Shown one piece after another: positions 44,781-53,804 of a stretch of 64,000 nucleotides of DNA. The DNA comes from Streptomyces canus (GTDB lineage: Bacteria; Actinomycetota; Actinomycetes; Streptomycetales; Streptomycetaceae), in contig NZ_JAUSWW010000001.1 in assembly GCF_030815415.1 (NCBI RefSeq), forward strand, positions 8,060,001-8,124,000, written 5' to 3'. The translations under genes and the position numbers were made by a program. How positions within the stretch are numbered: position 1 is the stretch's first letter; each line of letters opens with the position of its first letter. A model generated the notes under the pieces. It saw only the letters and a list, made by a program, of their open reading frames with translations. It ran no database searches and was not told where the DNA came from.

Positions 44781-47700
44781 TCAGTTCACGGGAGCGAGCA
44801 CGACCAGCGCCGTTCCCGCCTCCACCTGGTCGCCCGGCCTCGCCAGGATCTCCGTCACCACACCGTCCATCGGCGCGTGCACCCTGGACTCCATCTTCAT
44901 CGCCTCCAGCGCGAGCAACGGCTGGCCGACGGTGACCTCGTCGCCCGGCTCGACGTTCAGCTGCCACACGGAGGCGGTGAATTCCGCTTCGACGATCCGG
45001 CCGCCCTCGGGGATCTCGACGGACGCCGCGGGAGGCGCCGGAGCGCTCACCGCGTCCGCTCGGGCGAACTCGCCGGCCGCCTCCCAGGCGTCCCGCTCGG
45101 CCGCGAAGGCCGCCTGCTGGCGGATCCTGAACTCCGCTATGGACTCGGCGTTCTCGGCGAGGAACGCCTGGTAGTCGGAGAGGGAGAAGGTTCCCTCCTC
45201 GATGCGTGGCACGAACCGCCCGGACGTGATGTCGGCCCGCAGTTCCAGGAGTTCGTCGGCGTCGACCGGATACCACTTGATCCGGTCGAAGAACCTGAGC
45301 AGCCAGGGCGCCCCCGGCTCGAACGCGCCGCGCTGCTGCCACCCCGACCACACCTGGGTCGTACGGCCCACGAACTGGTAGCCGCCGGGCCCCTCCATGC
45401 CGTAGATACACAGGTAGGCGCCGCCGATGCCGACGGAGTTCTCCGCGGTCCAGGTGCGGGCCGGGTTGTACTTGGTGGTGACCAGACGGTGCCGTGGATC
45501 GAGGGGGGTGGCCACGGGCGCGCCCAGGTAGACGTCGCCCAGGCCCAGGACGAGGTACTCCGCGTCGAAGACCGTGTCGTAGACGTCGTTCACCGAGTCC
45601 AGGCCGTTGACCCGGCGGATGAACTCGATGTTCCACGGGCACCAGGGCGCGTCGTCTCGTACGCCCGCCATGTAGCGGGCGATCGCCTCGCGGGTCGCCG
45701 GGTCGTCCCAGGACAGCGGGAGGTGGACGGTCCGGGAGGGCACGACGAGTTCGTCGCTCGGGGGGAGGGACGCGGTGATCTCCCGTACCACGGCGAGGAG
45801 TTCGTGTTGCGGGAGGCGCCGTGGGTCCGTCTGGATCTGGAGGGAGCGGATACCGGGGGTGAGGTCGGTGACCCCGTCCGGACAGGCGTCGGCCACCGCC
45901 TCCATCAGCGCGTGGACGCGCATCCGCAGCGCCAGGTCGAGCTGCATCGGGCCGAACTCGACGAGCAGGTTGTCGTCGCCGCTGCGGCGGTAGGTGACAT
46001 CGCCGTCGCGGGCGAGGACACCACCGTCGACGATGGGAGGCCGGGGCTCTCCGTCGGCGTCCACCGGAACGAACCGCACGGTGTCGCCGGGCCGCAGCTG
46101 GCCCAGCTTCCAGCGCTCGCCGCTGAGCACGGTCGCCGGGCACACGAAGCCGCCGAGCGAGGGGCCGTCCGGGCCCAGCAGCACCGGCATGTCGCCCGTG
46201 TAGTCGACGGCGCCGACGGAGTAGGGGGTGTCGTGGATGTTGGACGGATGCAGGCCCGCCTCACCGCCGTCGGTGCGGGCCCAGCGCGGCTTGGGACCGA
46301 TGAGGCGGACTCCGGTGCGGGCCGAGTTGAAGTGGACCTTCCAGTCGGCGGCGTAGAAGTCGTGGATGTCGTCCTCGGTGAAGAACTCCGGTGCCGCATG
46401 GGGGCCTTCGGTGGCGCCGATGTGCCAGGTCCGGGTGAACCGGGGCGGGTTGTCGACCGGCCTGCCCTCGGCCCGGCCTCCCCCGTGCAGGACGTCTCCC
46501 GTCCGCAGGGCGCGCCCGCCGTGGCCGCCGAAGCGGCCCAGGGTGAAGGTGCTCGCGCTGCCAAGGAACGCGGGTACGTCGAGCCCTTGGGCGAACAGCA
46601 CATAGGTCCGCAGACCGTGCTCCTGGGGCGCCCCGATGTCCAGGACGGCTCCCGCGGGCACGGTCATCGGCTCCCACTGGGCGACCGCGGAGCCGTCCAC
46701 GGTCACCGGTGCGGGGGCGCCCGTCACACACACGGTGGTGGCGTGGCTGAACTTCAGCGACGGGCCCTGGAGGGTGCATTCGAGGCCCGCCGCGCCCTCG
46801 TGGTTGCCCAGTGCCCGGTTGCCGAGCCGGAAGGACAGGTCGTCCATCGGGCCGCACGGAGGCACCCCGACCTGCCAGTAGCCGGTGCGGCCCGGCCAGT
46901 CCTGCACGGTGGTGAGGGTGCCGGCGGAGACGACCTCGATCCGGGGAGTGCGGTCGCGCACGCCGGCGAGGGTGGCCGTCGAGTGGGTCGCCCCGGTGAA
47001 ACGGGAGTCCGCGAGCGCCGCCCTGAGCAGGCCCAGGTTCGTCTCGATGCCGTCGACGCGGGTGCGGGCCAGCGCCTCGTCGAGCCTGCGCAGCGCATGG
47101 GCCCGGTCCGAGCCGTACGCGATCACCTTCACGAGCATCGGGTCGTACGACGTCGTCACCTCGGTGCCGGTCTCGACCCAGCCGTCGACGCGCACGCCCG
47201 GCGGGAACTCGACCCGCGTCAGCAGGCCCGCGCTGGGCCGGTGTTCGCGGGACGGGTCCTCGGCGTAGATCCGGGCCTCGACGGCGTGGCCGCGGGGGGC
47301 GTCCGGCTCGCGCACGACGTCCCGCTCGCCGCGGGCCAGCCGCAGCATCCAGGCGACCAGGTCGACGCCGTAGATCTCCTCGGTGACCGGGTGTTCCACC
47401 TGGAGGCGGGTGTTGACCTCCAGGAAGTACGCCTCCTCGCGGGCGGCGTCGTAGACGAACTCGACGGTTCCGGCGGATCGGTAGCCGACCGAGGCGCACA
47501 AGTCGCGCGCTGATCGGGCGAGTTGCTCGCGGACGCGGTTCGGCAGTCCCGGTGCCGGCGCCTCCTCCAGCACCTTCTGGTTGCGGCGCTGGAGAGAGCA
47601 GTCGCGGTCGCCGAACGTGACGACTCGGCCCGCTCCGTCGCCGAAGACCTGCACCTCGACATGGCGGGCGCGTTCGACCAGGCGCTCAAGGAAGAGGCCT

Positions 47701-48293
47701 GATGCGGACGCTGCGGAGAAGGAGGCGGCGGCGACACGCTGCACGCGCTCCCAGGCGTCCGCGAGCTCGTCGCCGGAGTGACATGCCGACATGCCGATAC
47801 CGCCGCCACCGCCGGTCGCCTTGAGCATGACCGGATAGCCGATGACCTCGGCCTCCGCGAGAGCCTCCGTGAGCGAGGCCAGCAGGCCCGTCCCCGGCGC
47901 CAGCGGGACCCCCGCCGTCTCGGCCGCCGCGCGTGCCGTGTGCTTGGCGCCGAAGAGCTCCAGCTGCTCCGGTGTCGGGCCCACGAACACGATCCCGGCC
48001 TCCTCGCAGCGCCGTGCGAAGGCCGCGTCCTCGGACAGGAAGCCGTATCCGGGGTGGATGGCCCCCGCCCCCGTGTCCTTGGCCGCCTTCAGCACCAGAT
48101 CCGCGTCCAGGTACGACTCCTTGGCGGGCGCGGGACCCAGTCGTACGGCCTCGTCCGCGAGCCGCACATGGGGTGCCGAGCGGTCCGGGTCGGAGTACAC
48201 GGCGACCGTGCGCAGGCCGAGTTCGCGGGCGGTGCGGATGATCCGTACGGCGATCTCGCCCCGGTTGGCGACGAGGAGGGTGTCGAAGGTCAT
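44781..48293 (-). CDS. biotin-dependent urea/guanidine carboxylase
   Basis: A 1170-residue multi-domain enzyme: biotin carboxylase (1 to about 450, ATP-grasp KATGGGGGIGM), carboxyltransferase (about 460-1080, of the KipI/KipA/AHS1-2 type, SAGTLTTVQDWPGRTGYW), and C-terminal biotinyl domain with EAMKMES, biotin on about Lys1133. Family members carboxylate urea to allophanate, or guanidine to carboxyguanidine. The two DUF1989 genes in the operon favour guanidine. The carboxylase is usually cotranscribed with allophanate hydrolase. The ATG overlaps the preceding stop by 4 bases (ATGA), so translational coupling is likely. Confidence 0.92.
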   Translation of the reverse strand: MTFDTLLVANRGEIAVRIIRTARELGLRTVAVYSDPDRSAPHVRLADEAVRLGPAPAKESYLDADLVLKAAKDTGAGAIHPGYGFLSEDAAFARRCEEAGIVFVGPTPEQLELFGAKHTARAAAETAGVPLAPGTGLLASLTEALAEAEVIGYPVMLKATGGGGGIGMSACHSGDELADAWERVQRVAAASFSAASASGLFLERLVERARHVEVQVFGDGAGRVVTFGDRDCSLQRRNQKVLEEAPAPGLPNRVREQLARSARDLCASVGYRSAGTVEFVYDAAREEAYFLEVNTRLQVEHPVTEEIYGVDLVAWMLRLARGERDVVREPDAPRGHAVEARIYAEDPSREHRPSAGLLTRVEFPPGVRVDGWVETGTEVTTSYDPMLVKVIAYGSDRAHALRRLDEALARTRVDGIETNLGLLRAALADSRFTGATHSTATLAGVRDRTPRIEVVSAGTLTTVQDWPGRTGYWQVGVPPCGPMDDLSFRLGNRALGNHEGAAGLECTLQGPSLKFSHATTVCVTGAPAPVTVDGSAVAQWEPMTVPAGAVLDIGAPQEHGLRTYVLFAQGLDVPAFLGSASTFTLGRFGGHGGRALRTGDVLHGGGRAEGRPVDNPPRFTRTWHIGATEGPHAAPEFFTEDDIHDFYAADWKVHFNSARTGVRLIGPKPRWARTDGGEAGLHPSNIHDTPYSVGAVDYTGDMPVLLGPDGPSLGGFVCPATVLSGERWKLGQLRPGDTVRFVPVDADGEPRPPIVDGGVLARDGDVTYRRSGDDNLLVEFGPMQLDLALRMRVHALMEAVADACPDGVTDLTPGIRSLQIQTDPRRLPQHELLAVVREITASLPPSDELVVPSRTVHLPLSWDDPATREAIARYMAGVRDDAPWCPWNIEFIRRVNGLDSVNDVYDTVFDAEYLVLGLGDVYLGAPVATPLDPRHRLVTTKYNPARTWTAENSVGIGGAYLCIYGMEGPGGYQFVGRTTQVWSGWQQRGAFEPGAPWLLRFFDRIKWYPVDADELLELRADITSGRFVPRIEEGTFSLSDYQAFLAENAESIAEFRIRQQAAFAAERDAWEAAGEFARADAVSAPAPPAASVEIPEGGRIVEAEFTASVWQLNVEPGDEVTVGQPLLALEAMKMESRVHAPMDGVVTEILARPGDQVEAGTALVVLAPVN

Positions 48294-48889
48294 CCGGTGG
48301 CCCCGATCGTCATCTCCACCGCGGTCGGCTCGAAGCCGTTGCAGGGGTTGTTGATCTGCGGGCAGTTGGAGACGAGGACCAGGACGTCGCGCTCGGCGCG
48401 CAGGGTCAGCTTCAGGCCGGGTGCCGAGATGCCGTCGACGATGCCGAGGGTGCCGTCCTTGTCGACCGGCACGTTCATGTACCAGTTGATGTTGGAGACC
48501 AGGTCGCGCTTGCCGAGGCCGTGCCGGGCGCCTTCCGCGAGGAAGTTGTCCACGCACGCGTGCTGGGACCAGGTGTGGTGGCCGTACCGGAGCGTGTTGG
48601 ACTCCTTGGAGCAGGCGCCGCCGACCGTGTCGTGGCGGCCCACCTCGTCGTCGACCACGGTCATCAGCGGGGTGTGCTCGTTCGACATCAGCACGGTGCC
48701 GGTGGTGAGGAAGACGTTGCCCTGGGCGTGGATGGTGTCGGGCGCGCTGTAGCGGACGGCAGTGTCGTGGGCGTCGTAGACGAGGAAGTCGACGGCCTGG
48801 TTGCCGTGCAGATCGGTGACGGTGAGGGTCTGTCCGGCGCGGATGACGCAGGACCAGGCGGCACGGGCGGGAACGACGGTGGTGGTCAT
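48290..48889 (-). CDS. DUF1989 protein, putative carboxyguanidine deiminase subunit (3' partner)
   Basis: A 199-residue DUF1989 family protein, long annotated as urea carboxylase-associated. The conserved segments DLHGNQAVDFLVYDA, GRHDTVGG and SNINWYMNVP are present; cysteines in GGACSKES and NCPQINNPCNGF may bind metal or act in catalysis. In the guanidine pathway, DUF1989 proteins convert carboxyguanidine to allophanate. The 5' partner is paralogous; the two stops and starts overlap by 4 bases throughout the operon. Confidence 0.85.
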   Translation of the reverse strand: MTTTVVPARAAWSCVIRAGQTLTVTDLHGNQAVDFLVYDAHDTAVRYSAPDTIHAQGNVFLTTGTVLMSNEHTPLMTVVDDEVGRHDTVGGACSKESNTLRYGHHTWSQHACVDNFLAEGARHGLGKRDLVSNINWYMNVPVDKDGTLGIVDGISAPGLKLTLRAERDVLVLVSNCPQINNPCNGFEPTAVEMTIGATG

Positions 48890-49710
48890 ACGAGCCCCCT
48901 CGCGGCAAGGAATTCGGCGGTGTTGAGGAAGGCGCGGCGGCCCTCGGGGGTGGCGTCCCACAGGGAGTCGCCGGGCTCGGTGGCGGCGGCCCGCCAGGCG
49001 AGCACCTCCAGCGGGGTGCTGACGTAGTCGGGGCGCGGGTCGGCGGGGTGCGCCGCGTTGGCGACGAGCACGGTGACGTCCTGCTCGGCCCGCAGTGTCA
49101 CGCTCGCGCCCGGGCCCGCCGAGCCGGTGAAGTCGAGGGCGCCGTCCTCGCGGACCTCCACGCCCTGGAAGAAGGAGAGCGACGGCGGCAGATCGCGCGG
49201 GGCGAGTCCGTTCTTCGCGGCCGCCAGCTTGAACAGCTCCCGTCCGGCGGGGGAGCCGGACTGCGGGGTGCCGTCGCCGTACCGCTCGGTGTTCCGTACC
49301 AGGGTGGAGGTGCCGCACAGGGCGTCGTGGCGGCCGGAGGTGTCGGCCACCAGCGAGGCGAGGACCCGGCCCTGGTCGGACAGGAGCAGCACGCCCTCAC
49401 CCAGATAGGCGTTCCACTGCACCTTCACCGTGTCGGCCACGTTCAGCCGCTCCCAGGGCCGGTCCGCGGCGTACAGCAGCAGATGCGCGCAGGCGTCGCC
49501 GTGCAGGTCGGTCAGGCGCAGCTCGGTGCCGCGGGCGAGTACGCGGTGTGTGTAGTTGCCGCCCGCGACCGTCTCGGCCCAGACCAGGGGCCCCGCCTCA
49601 CGGGGCGGCTGCGGCCAGTCCGCGGCCGGCACGACGGGCATGGCCTCGGCGTGGGCGCCCTCCTGGGCGCGGGCGTGATCGCGGGCTCCGTAAGTGGTCG
49701 ATGTCGCCAT
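48886..49710 (-). CDS. DUF1989 protein, putative carboxyguanidine deiminase subunit (5' partner)
   Basis: A 274-residue DUF1989 protein, paralogous to the next gene: both contain DLHG(D/N), GRHD(A/T), RYG and LRAE(Q/R)DV. The first gene of the operon, beginning 25 bp after the palindrome at 49735-49756. Its first about 60 residues are an extension not found in its shorter partner. Together the pair would act as a heteromeric deiminase. The family link is firm, the reaction is inferred from published work on guanidine degradation. Confidence 0.85.
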   Translation of the reverse strand: MATSTTYGARDHARAQEGAHAEAMPVVPAADWPQPPREAGPLVWAETVAGGNYTHRVLARGTELRLTDLHGDACAHLLLYAADRPWERLNVADTVKVQWNAYLGEGVLLLSDQGRVLASLVADTSGRHDALCGTSTLVRNTERYGDGTPQSGSPAGRELFKLAAAKNGLAPRDLPPSLSFFQGVEVREDGALDFTGSAGPGASVTLRAEQDVTVLVANAAHPADPRPDYVSTPLEVLAWRAAATEPGDSLWDATPEGRRAFLNTAEFLAARGLV

Positions 49711-49734
49711 CGCGGGACCTCCGGCTCCGATGCT

Positions 49735-49756
49735 ATTTCTGTCGTGCGACAGAAAT
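49735..49756. promoter_or_regulatory. 22-bp palindromic operator upstream of the carboxylase operon
   Basis: Perfect arms ATTTCTGTCG and CGACAGAAAT, spacer TG. It lies between the operon and the divergent TetR gene. Twenty of 22 positions recur at 57949-57970 upstream of an APC permease, and the identity extends a few bases further (TAGG). Confidence 0.85.
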
Positions 49757-49876
49757 TAGGAGCGGGGTGGGTCGCAGGCGTTGCCCGGGAGTTGCGGGGT
49801 GGTTACCGAGCCCTCACCCGTGCCCGCCGTGCGCTGCCGAAGATCACCGGATGGTGCCCTGTGCGAGGATCGGCGT

Positions 49877-50503
49877 ATGGGAACGACGGGTGGACGGCGG
49901 GTCGGCAGACCGCGTGCCGCACAGCGGCCGGACAGCGGGCTCGAGCCGCGTGACGAACTGCTCGCCGCGGCCGCCGAGTTGTTCACCACCCGCGGCTACG
50001 CGGCCACCACCACCCGGGCCGTCGCCGAACGCGCGGGCATGCGTCAGGCGTCCATGTACCACTACGTCTCCGGCAAGGAGGAGCTGCTCGCCCGGCTCCT
50101 GGAGTCCACGGTCACCCCGTCGCTCGGGTACGCCCGCGAGCTCCTGGCCGACGATGCGACCGCGGCCGAGGACCGGCTGTGGGAGCTGTGCCGTGCGGAC
50201 GTGGAGCTCCTGTGCGGCGGCCCGTACAACCTGGGCGGCCTCTATCTGCTGCCCGAGGTGCGCGCCGAGCGGTTCGCCGGCTTCCACGCCGTGCGCGCCG
50301 AACTCAAGGACGCCTACCGGCAGTTGCTCGCCGCGACCGGCGCCGGTGGCGCACTCGCCAAGAGCGAGCTCGATCTCCGTACGGACCTGCTGTTCGGGCT
50401 GATCGAGGGGGTCATCCTCGTCCACCGCTCGGACCCCGACCGTCCGGTGGCGGTGTTTGCGGAAGCCACCGCGGACGCGGCGCTGAGGATCGCGGGCGCC
50501 TGA
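49877..50503 (+). CDS. TetR-family transcriptional regulator
   Basis: A 208-residue regulator. The N-terminal HTH is AAAELFTTRGYAATTTRAVAERAGMRQASMYHYV (residues about 30-65), followed by a helical ligand domain. It is divergent from the DUF1989/carboxylase operon, with the 22-bp palindrome between them. It probably represses that operon and possibly itself and the APC permease at 56.4 kb. The ligand may be guanidine, carboxyguanidine or a related nitrogen compound; unknown. ATG at 49877 gives MGTTGGRRVGRPRA. Confidence 0.88.
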   Translation: MGTTGGRRVGRPRAAQRPDSGLEPRDELLAAAAELFTTRGYAATTTRAVAERAGMRQASMYHYVSGKEELLARLLESTVTPSLGYARELLADDATAAEDRLWELCRADVELLCGGPYNLGGLYLLPEVRAERFAGFHAVRAELKDAYRQLLAATGAGGALAKSELDLRTDLLFGLIEGVILVHRSDPDRPVAVFAEATADAALRIAGA

Positions 50504-50754
50504 CCTTCACCCGTCACGGTGAGTGGTTTTCGCATGCCCGTACGCCGTGACGCACCGTGTGCGAGCGGCACCTCTGCGTGCAAATGGAGCCGAGGGTACT
50601 CCTCGTTCGCGTCCCGTTTCAGGCGCTTGCTGAATATGACACGGCGATGATCCGGTCGGACTAAGCTCGCCCGCGGCGCACCGAGTTGAGATGTATTCGT
50701 GCGCTTGTTCCCTATGTATGCGCATCCAAGCCGATTCGTTTTCGAGGGCCTTAC
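50504..50754 (+). promoter_or_regulatory. 251-bp region upstream of the conservon
   Basis: No gene. AT-richer toward its end (GTATTCGTGC, CCTATGTATG), which would fit a promoter for the conservon; no sigma-box pair with good spacing could be fixed. Confidence 0.35.
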
Positions 50755-52332
50755 ATGGTGAGTGTTCAAGCCCCACCCGTACGCCGTGAACTCCCCTACG
50801 CGCGCGTGCTGTTGTTCCCCGCGATACTGATGGCCGCAGCCACCGGAGCCGCAGCCGCCGTGGTCCAGGAGCCGGCCCGCACGGCCGTCGCCTGGTGCGG
50901 CGCCGTCGCCACGCTCCTGGTGCTCGCGGCGGCTTCCGAAGTGGTGCGTCGCGGCCGGGCCCTGCGTGAGCTGCGTGCCGAGTACGCCCGTAACAGCGCG
51001 TATCTGGAACGACGGGTCGGCGCGCACGAGGAGGAGATGCTCCGCCTCGCGAAGGAGATCACCCCCGCCGCCATCTACCGGTTGCGATCCGGAAATTCCC
51101 CCGGGGAGGTGATTCGCCAACTCGGCGACATCGACCCCTCCTACCGCGAACTCCCCGAGTCGCAGCTCATCCTGATCCACACGGTGCTCGACATCATCGA
51201 CCGCGAGGAAGCCCTCCGCGACTCCACGCAGCGCTCCTTCGTCTCCATCGCCCGCCGCGTCCAGGCGATCGTGCACCAGCAGAACAACGAACTCCGCGAG
51301 ATGGAGGAGGACCACGGCCGCAACCCCGAGGTCTTCGACGACCTCCTGCGCATCGACCACGGCACCGCGCTGATCGGCCGCCTCGCCGACTCCATCTCCG
51401 TTCTCGGCGGCGGCCGCCCCGGCCGTCAGTGGCCCGACCCCGTGCCGCTGTACAGCGTGCTGCGCGGCGGCATGTCCCGCATCCTGGAGTACCGCCGCAT
51501 CAAGCTGGACTCCATCGCCCAGGTCAACATCCGCGGCATCTCCGTCGAGCCGGTCATCCACGCCGTCGCGGAGCTCCTGGACAACGCCACCCGCTACTCG
51601 CCGCCGCAGACCAAGGTGCACGTCACCGCCAGTGAGGTGCAGACCGGCGTCGCCGTCGAGATCGAGGACGCCGGAGTCAGCTTCAGCGAGGAGGCCCGGG
51701 CCAAGGCCGAGACCATGCTGGAGCGGGCCAAGGCCGGTGTCGACCTCCAGGACCTGGGTGATTCCCCGCGCCTGGGCCTGGCCGTCGTCGGCCGCCTGTG
51801 CACACAGTTCAACATGCAGGTCTCGCTGCGCTCCTCGGCGTACGGCGGTGTCCGCGCCGTCCTGATCGTGCCGCGCGAGATGATGACCAGCGATCCGGCC
51901 CCCGGACTCGCCCACGGCATCGGCGCCGGCGCCGTGCCGAAGACAGAAGGTGCGCTCGAAGGTCCCAAGCGCGCACCGAAGCGGCGGCGCCCCACCAGCC
52001 CGCGCATCCCCGTCGGCGTGTCCATGGAGGACGACGTCCCCGAGGTCACCGAGTGGACCGCCGGCGGGCTGCCGCAGCGCCGCAGCCGGGTCAAGACACC
52101 CCTGCACCAGCGGTTCGCCGAGCAGGCGGCCATCGAGAAGGCCGAGCGGGAGGGCAGGCCGACCATCTGGTCGACGCCCGCCCCCGCCCCCGAGCCGGAG
52201 AAGAACGAACCCGAGCCCGGACTGTGGGTCGAGGCCTTCTGGAACGGACTCAAGGGCGACCCGAGCGCACCCACCCAGCAGACCACCGAGCCGGCCCGGA
52301 CCGAGGCCGACGACGAGAGGGACCACACGTGA
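50755..52332 (+). CDS. cvnA: conservon CvnA-type sensor histidine kinase-like protein
   Basis: A 525-residue protein. Two membrane segments near the N-terminus (LLFPAILMAAATGAAAAVV, WCGAVATLLVLAAASEV), a coiled-coil/helical region, a dimerisation-like segment with IDHGTALIGRLADSISVLGG, and an ATPase module with the N box AELLDNATRYSPP. The C-tail is long, polar and basic. First gene of a conservon (cvnA-B-C-D) in which the GTPase and roadblock proteins may relay the kinase's signal. It overlaps the next gene by 4 bases. Confidence 0.9.
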   Translation: MVSVQAPPVRRELPYARVLLFPAILMAAATGAAAAVVQEPARTAVAWCGAVATLLVLAAASEVVRRGRALRELRAEYARNSAYLERRVGAHEEEMLRLAKEITPAAIYRLRSGNSPGEVIRQLGDIDPSYRELPESQLILIHTVLDIIDREEALRDSTQRSFVSIARRVQAIVHQQNNELREMEEDHGRNPEVFDDLLRIDHGTALIGRLADSISVLGGGRPGRQWPDPVPLYSVLRGGMSRILEYRRIKLDSIAQVNIRGISVEPVIHAVAELLDNATRYSPPQTKVHVTASEVQTGVAVEIEDAGVSFSEEARAKAETMLERAKAGVDLQDLGDSPRLGLAVVGRLCTQFNMQVSLRSSAYGGVRAVLIVPREMMTSDPAPGLAHGIGAGAVPKTEGALEGPKRAPKRRRPTSPRIPVGVSMEDDVPEVTEWTAGGLPQRRSRVKTPLHQRFAEQAAIEKAEREGRPTIWSTPAPAPEPEKNEPEPGLWVEAFWNGLKGDPSAPTQQTTEPARTEADDERDHT

Positions 52333-52736
52333 TCCAGCAGCGCGCCAACTTCGACTGGATGCTCAAGGATCTCGCCGACGGGGTACCAGGCATCGAGATG
52401 ATCGTGGTGCTCTCCGCCGACGGCCTGCGCATCGCGCGCTACGGCGGCGACCCGGACGCCGCCGACCGTGTCGCCGCGGCCTGTGCGGGGCTCCAGAGCC
52501 TCGCCCACGCCGTCGCCCACGAGATCCCGGACAGCGACGGCCGGATGAAGATGGTCATCATCGAGATCAACGGCGGCTACTTCTATCTGATGGCCGCGGG
52601 CGCCAACGCCTATCTCGCGGTGCTGTCCGACGTGGTCGCCGAACCCGGCCTGATGAGCAACCGCATGCGCGACCTCGTCGTCAGAATCGGCGCCCATCTC
52701 ACCAGTCCGCCCCGGCGGAACGGGCAGACCGTATGA
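52329..52736 (+). CDS. cvnB: conservon CvnB roadblock/LC7 protein
   Basis: A 135-residue roadblock/LC7-fold protein (segments DLADGVPGIEMIVVLSADGLRIARYG and MKMVIIEINGGYFYLMAAG). GTG start overlaps the cvnA stop; its own stop overlaps cvnC by 4 bases. Roadblock proteins of this type act as GTPase-associated regulators, here probably of CvnD. Confidence 0.92.
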   Translation: MIQQRANFDWMLKDLADGVPGIEMIVVLSADGLRIARYGGDPDAADRVAAACAGLQSLAHAVAHEIPDSDGRMKMVIIEINGGYFYLMAAGANAYLAVLSDVVAEPGLMSNRMRDLVVRIGAHLTSPPRRNGQTV

Positions 52737-53140
52737 CTCCTCCGCAACGCCGGCGGCGATACCCCAGTCAGGCACCGGAGGAACCGTCCCCGAAGCCCGA
52801 GGGCGAGGGCACCGGAAAGCGCCCCCCGGAACGGCTCTACGTGGTCGCAGGGCCGGACGGGGAGCGGGCCGAACTCGACCTGGTCGCGTTAATCGTGGCG
52901 CGCGCCGACCCGCCGCCCTCCGCCACCCCCGAGCAGACGGCGATCCTCCGCCTCAGCGCGGCCCCGATCTCGGTCGCCGAGCTCTCGGCCTATCTGAGCC
53001 TGCCGTTCAGTGTGATGACCGTTCTGCTCACGGAGATGCTGACGGCCGAACTGGTGACGGCGCGCGCCCCGATCGTCCGTCAGGCGCTCCCCGACCGTTC
53101 CCTTCTCGAAGCGGTGATGCATGGACTTCAAAGGCTCTGA
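52733..53140 (+). CDS. cvnC: conservon CvnC DUF742 protein
   Basis: A 135-residue DUF742 protein with a basic, proline-rich N-terminus and a winged-helix-like C-terminal part (AELSAYLSLPFSVMTVLLTEML). Third gene of the conservon; 4-base overlap upstream and 20-base overlap with the GTPase downstream. Role not established by sequence. Confidence 0.9.
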   Translation: MTPPQRRRRYPSQAPEEPSPKPEGEGTGKRPPERLYVVAGPDGERAELDLVALIVARADPPPSATPEQTAILRLSAAPISVAELSAYLSLPFSVMTVLLTEMLTAELVTARAPIVRQALPDRSLLEAVMHGLQRL

Positions 53141-53741
53141 CACCATCCCCGGGCCACGCTCGGAGGATCAACTGCCGCACACGGCCCAGGCCGCGGTGAA
53201 GATCGTGATCGTGGGCGGCTTCGGAGTCGGCAAGACGACGATGGTCGGGTCGGTCAGCGAGATCAGGCCGCTGACCACCGAGGAGACCATGACCCAGGCC
53301 GGGATCGGGGTCGACGACAACTACGGCTCCGAGACCAAGACCGCCACCACCGTGGCCATGGACTTCGGACGCGTCAGCATCACCGACCAACTCGTCCTGT
53401 ATCTCTTCGGCACCCCCGGCCAGCAACGCTTCTGGTTCCTGTGGAACGGCCTGTTCGAGGGCGCGCTCGGCGCCGTGGTGCTGGTCGACACCCGCCGTCT
53501 GGAGGTCAGCTTCGACGTCATAGGACGGCTCGAGGAGCGTGGCGTGCCCTTCATCGTCGCCGTCAACTCCTTCCCCGACGGGCCCCGTTACCCCATCGCG
53601 GACCTGCGCGGCGCGCTCGACCTGGACGAGGGCATCCCCATCGTGGAGTGCGACGCACGCCGCCGGGCCTCCAGCCGCGACACCCTGATGACCCTGATGC
53701 GCTTCCTGCACTCGCTCGCGCTGACGGGCCGGCTCACCTGA
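53121..53741 (+). CDS. cvnD: conservon CvnD small GTP-binding protein
   Basis: A 206-residue ATP/GTP-binding protein. P-loop GGFGVGKT at 32-39; DFGRVSI and FGTPGQQRFWFLW include the switch region with the usual Gln-Gln; NSFPDG replaces the canonical NKxD base-specificity motif. Overlaps cvnC by 20 bases, so translation is probably coupled. It should cycle between nucleotide states under control of CvnA and CvnB. Confidence 0.92.
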   Translation: MDFKGSDTIPGPRSEDQLPHTAQAAVKIVIVGGFGVGKTTMVGSVSEIRPLTTEETMTQAGIGVDDNYGSETKTATTVAMDFGRVSITDQLVLYLFGTPGQQRFWFLWNGLFEGALGAVVLVDTRRLEVSFDVIGRLEERGVPFIVAVNSFPDGPRYPIADLRGALDLDEGIPIVECDARRRASSRDTLMTLMRFLHSLALTGRLT

Positions 53742-53804
53742 CCGGCCGGAAAGCTCACCCGGCCTCAACTCCCCAGCAACCGGATCCACTTCGGAGCGAT
53801 CACA

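Noticed and set aside
49711..49876. ykkC guanidine riboswitch upstream of the carboxylase operon
   Set aside because: The short divergent gap lacks the ykkC core and is occupied by the 22-bp palindrome.
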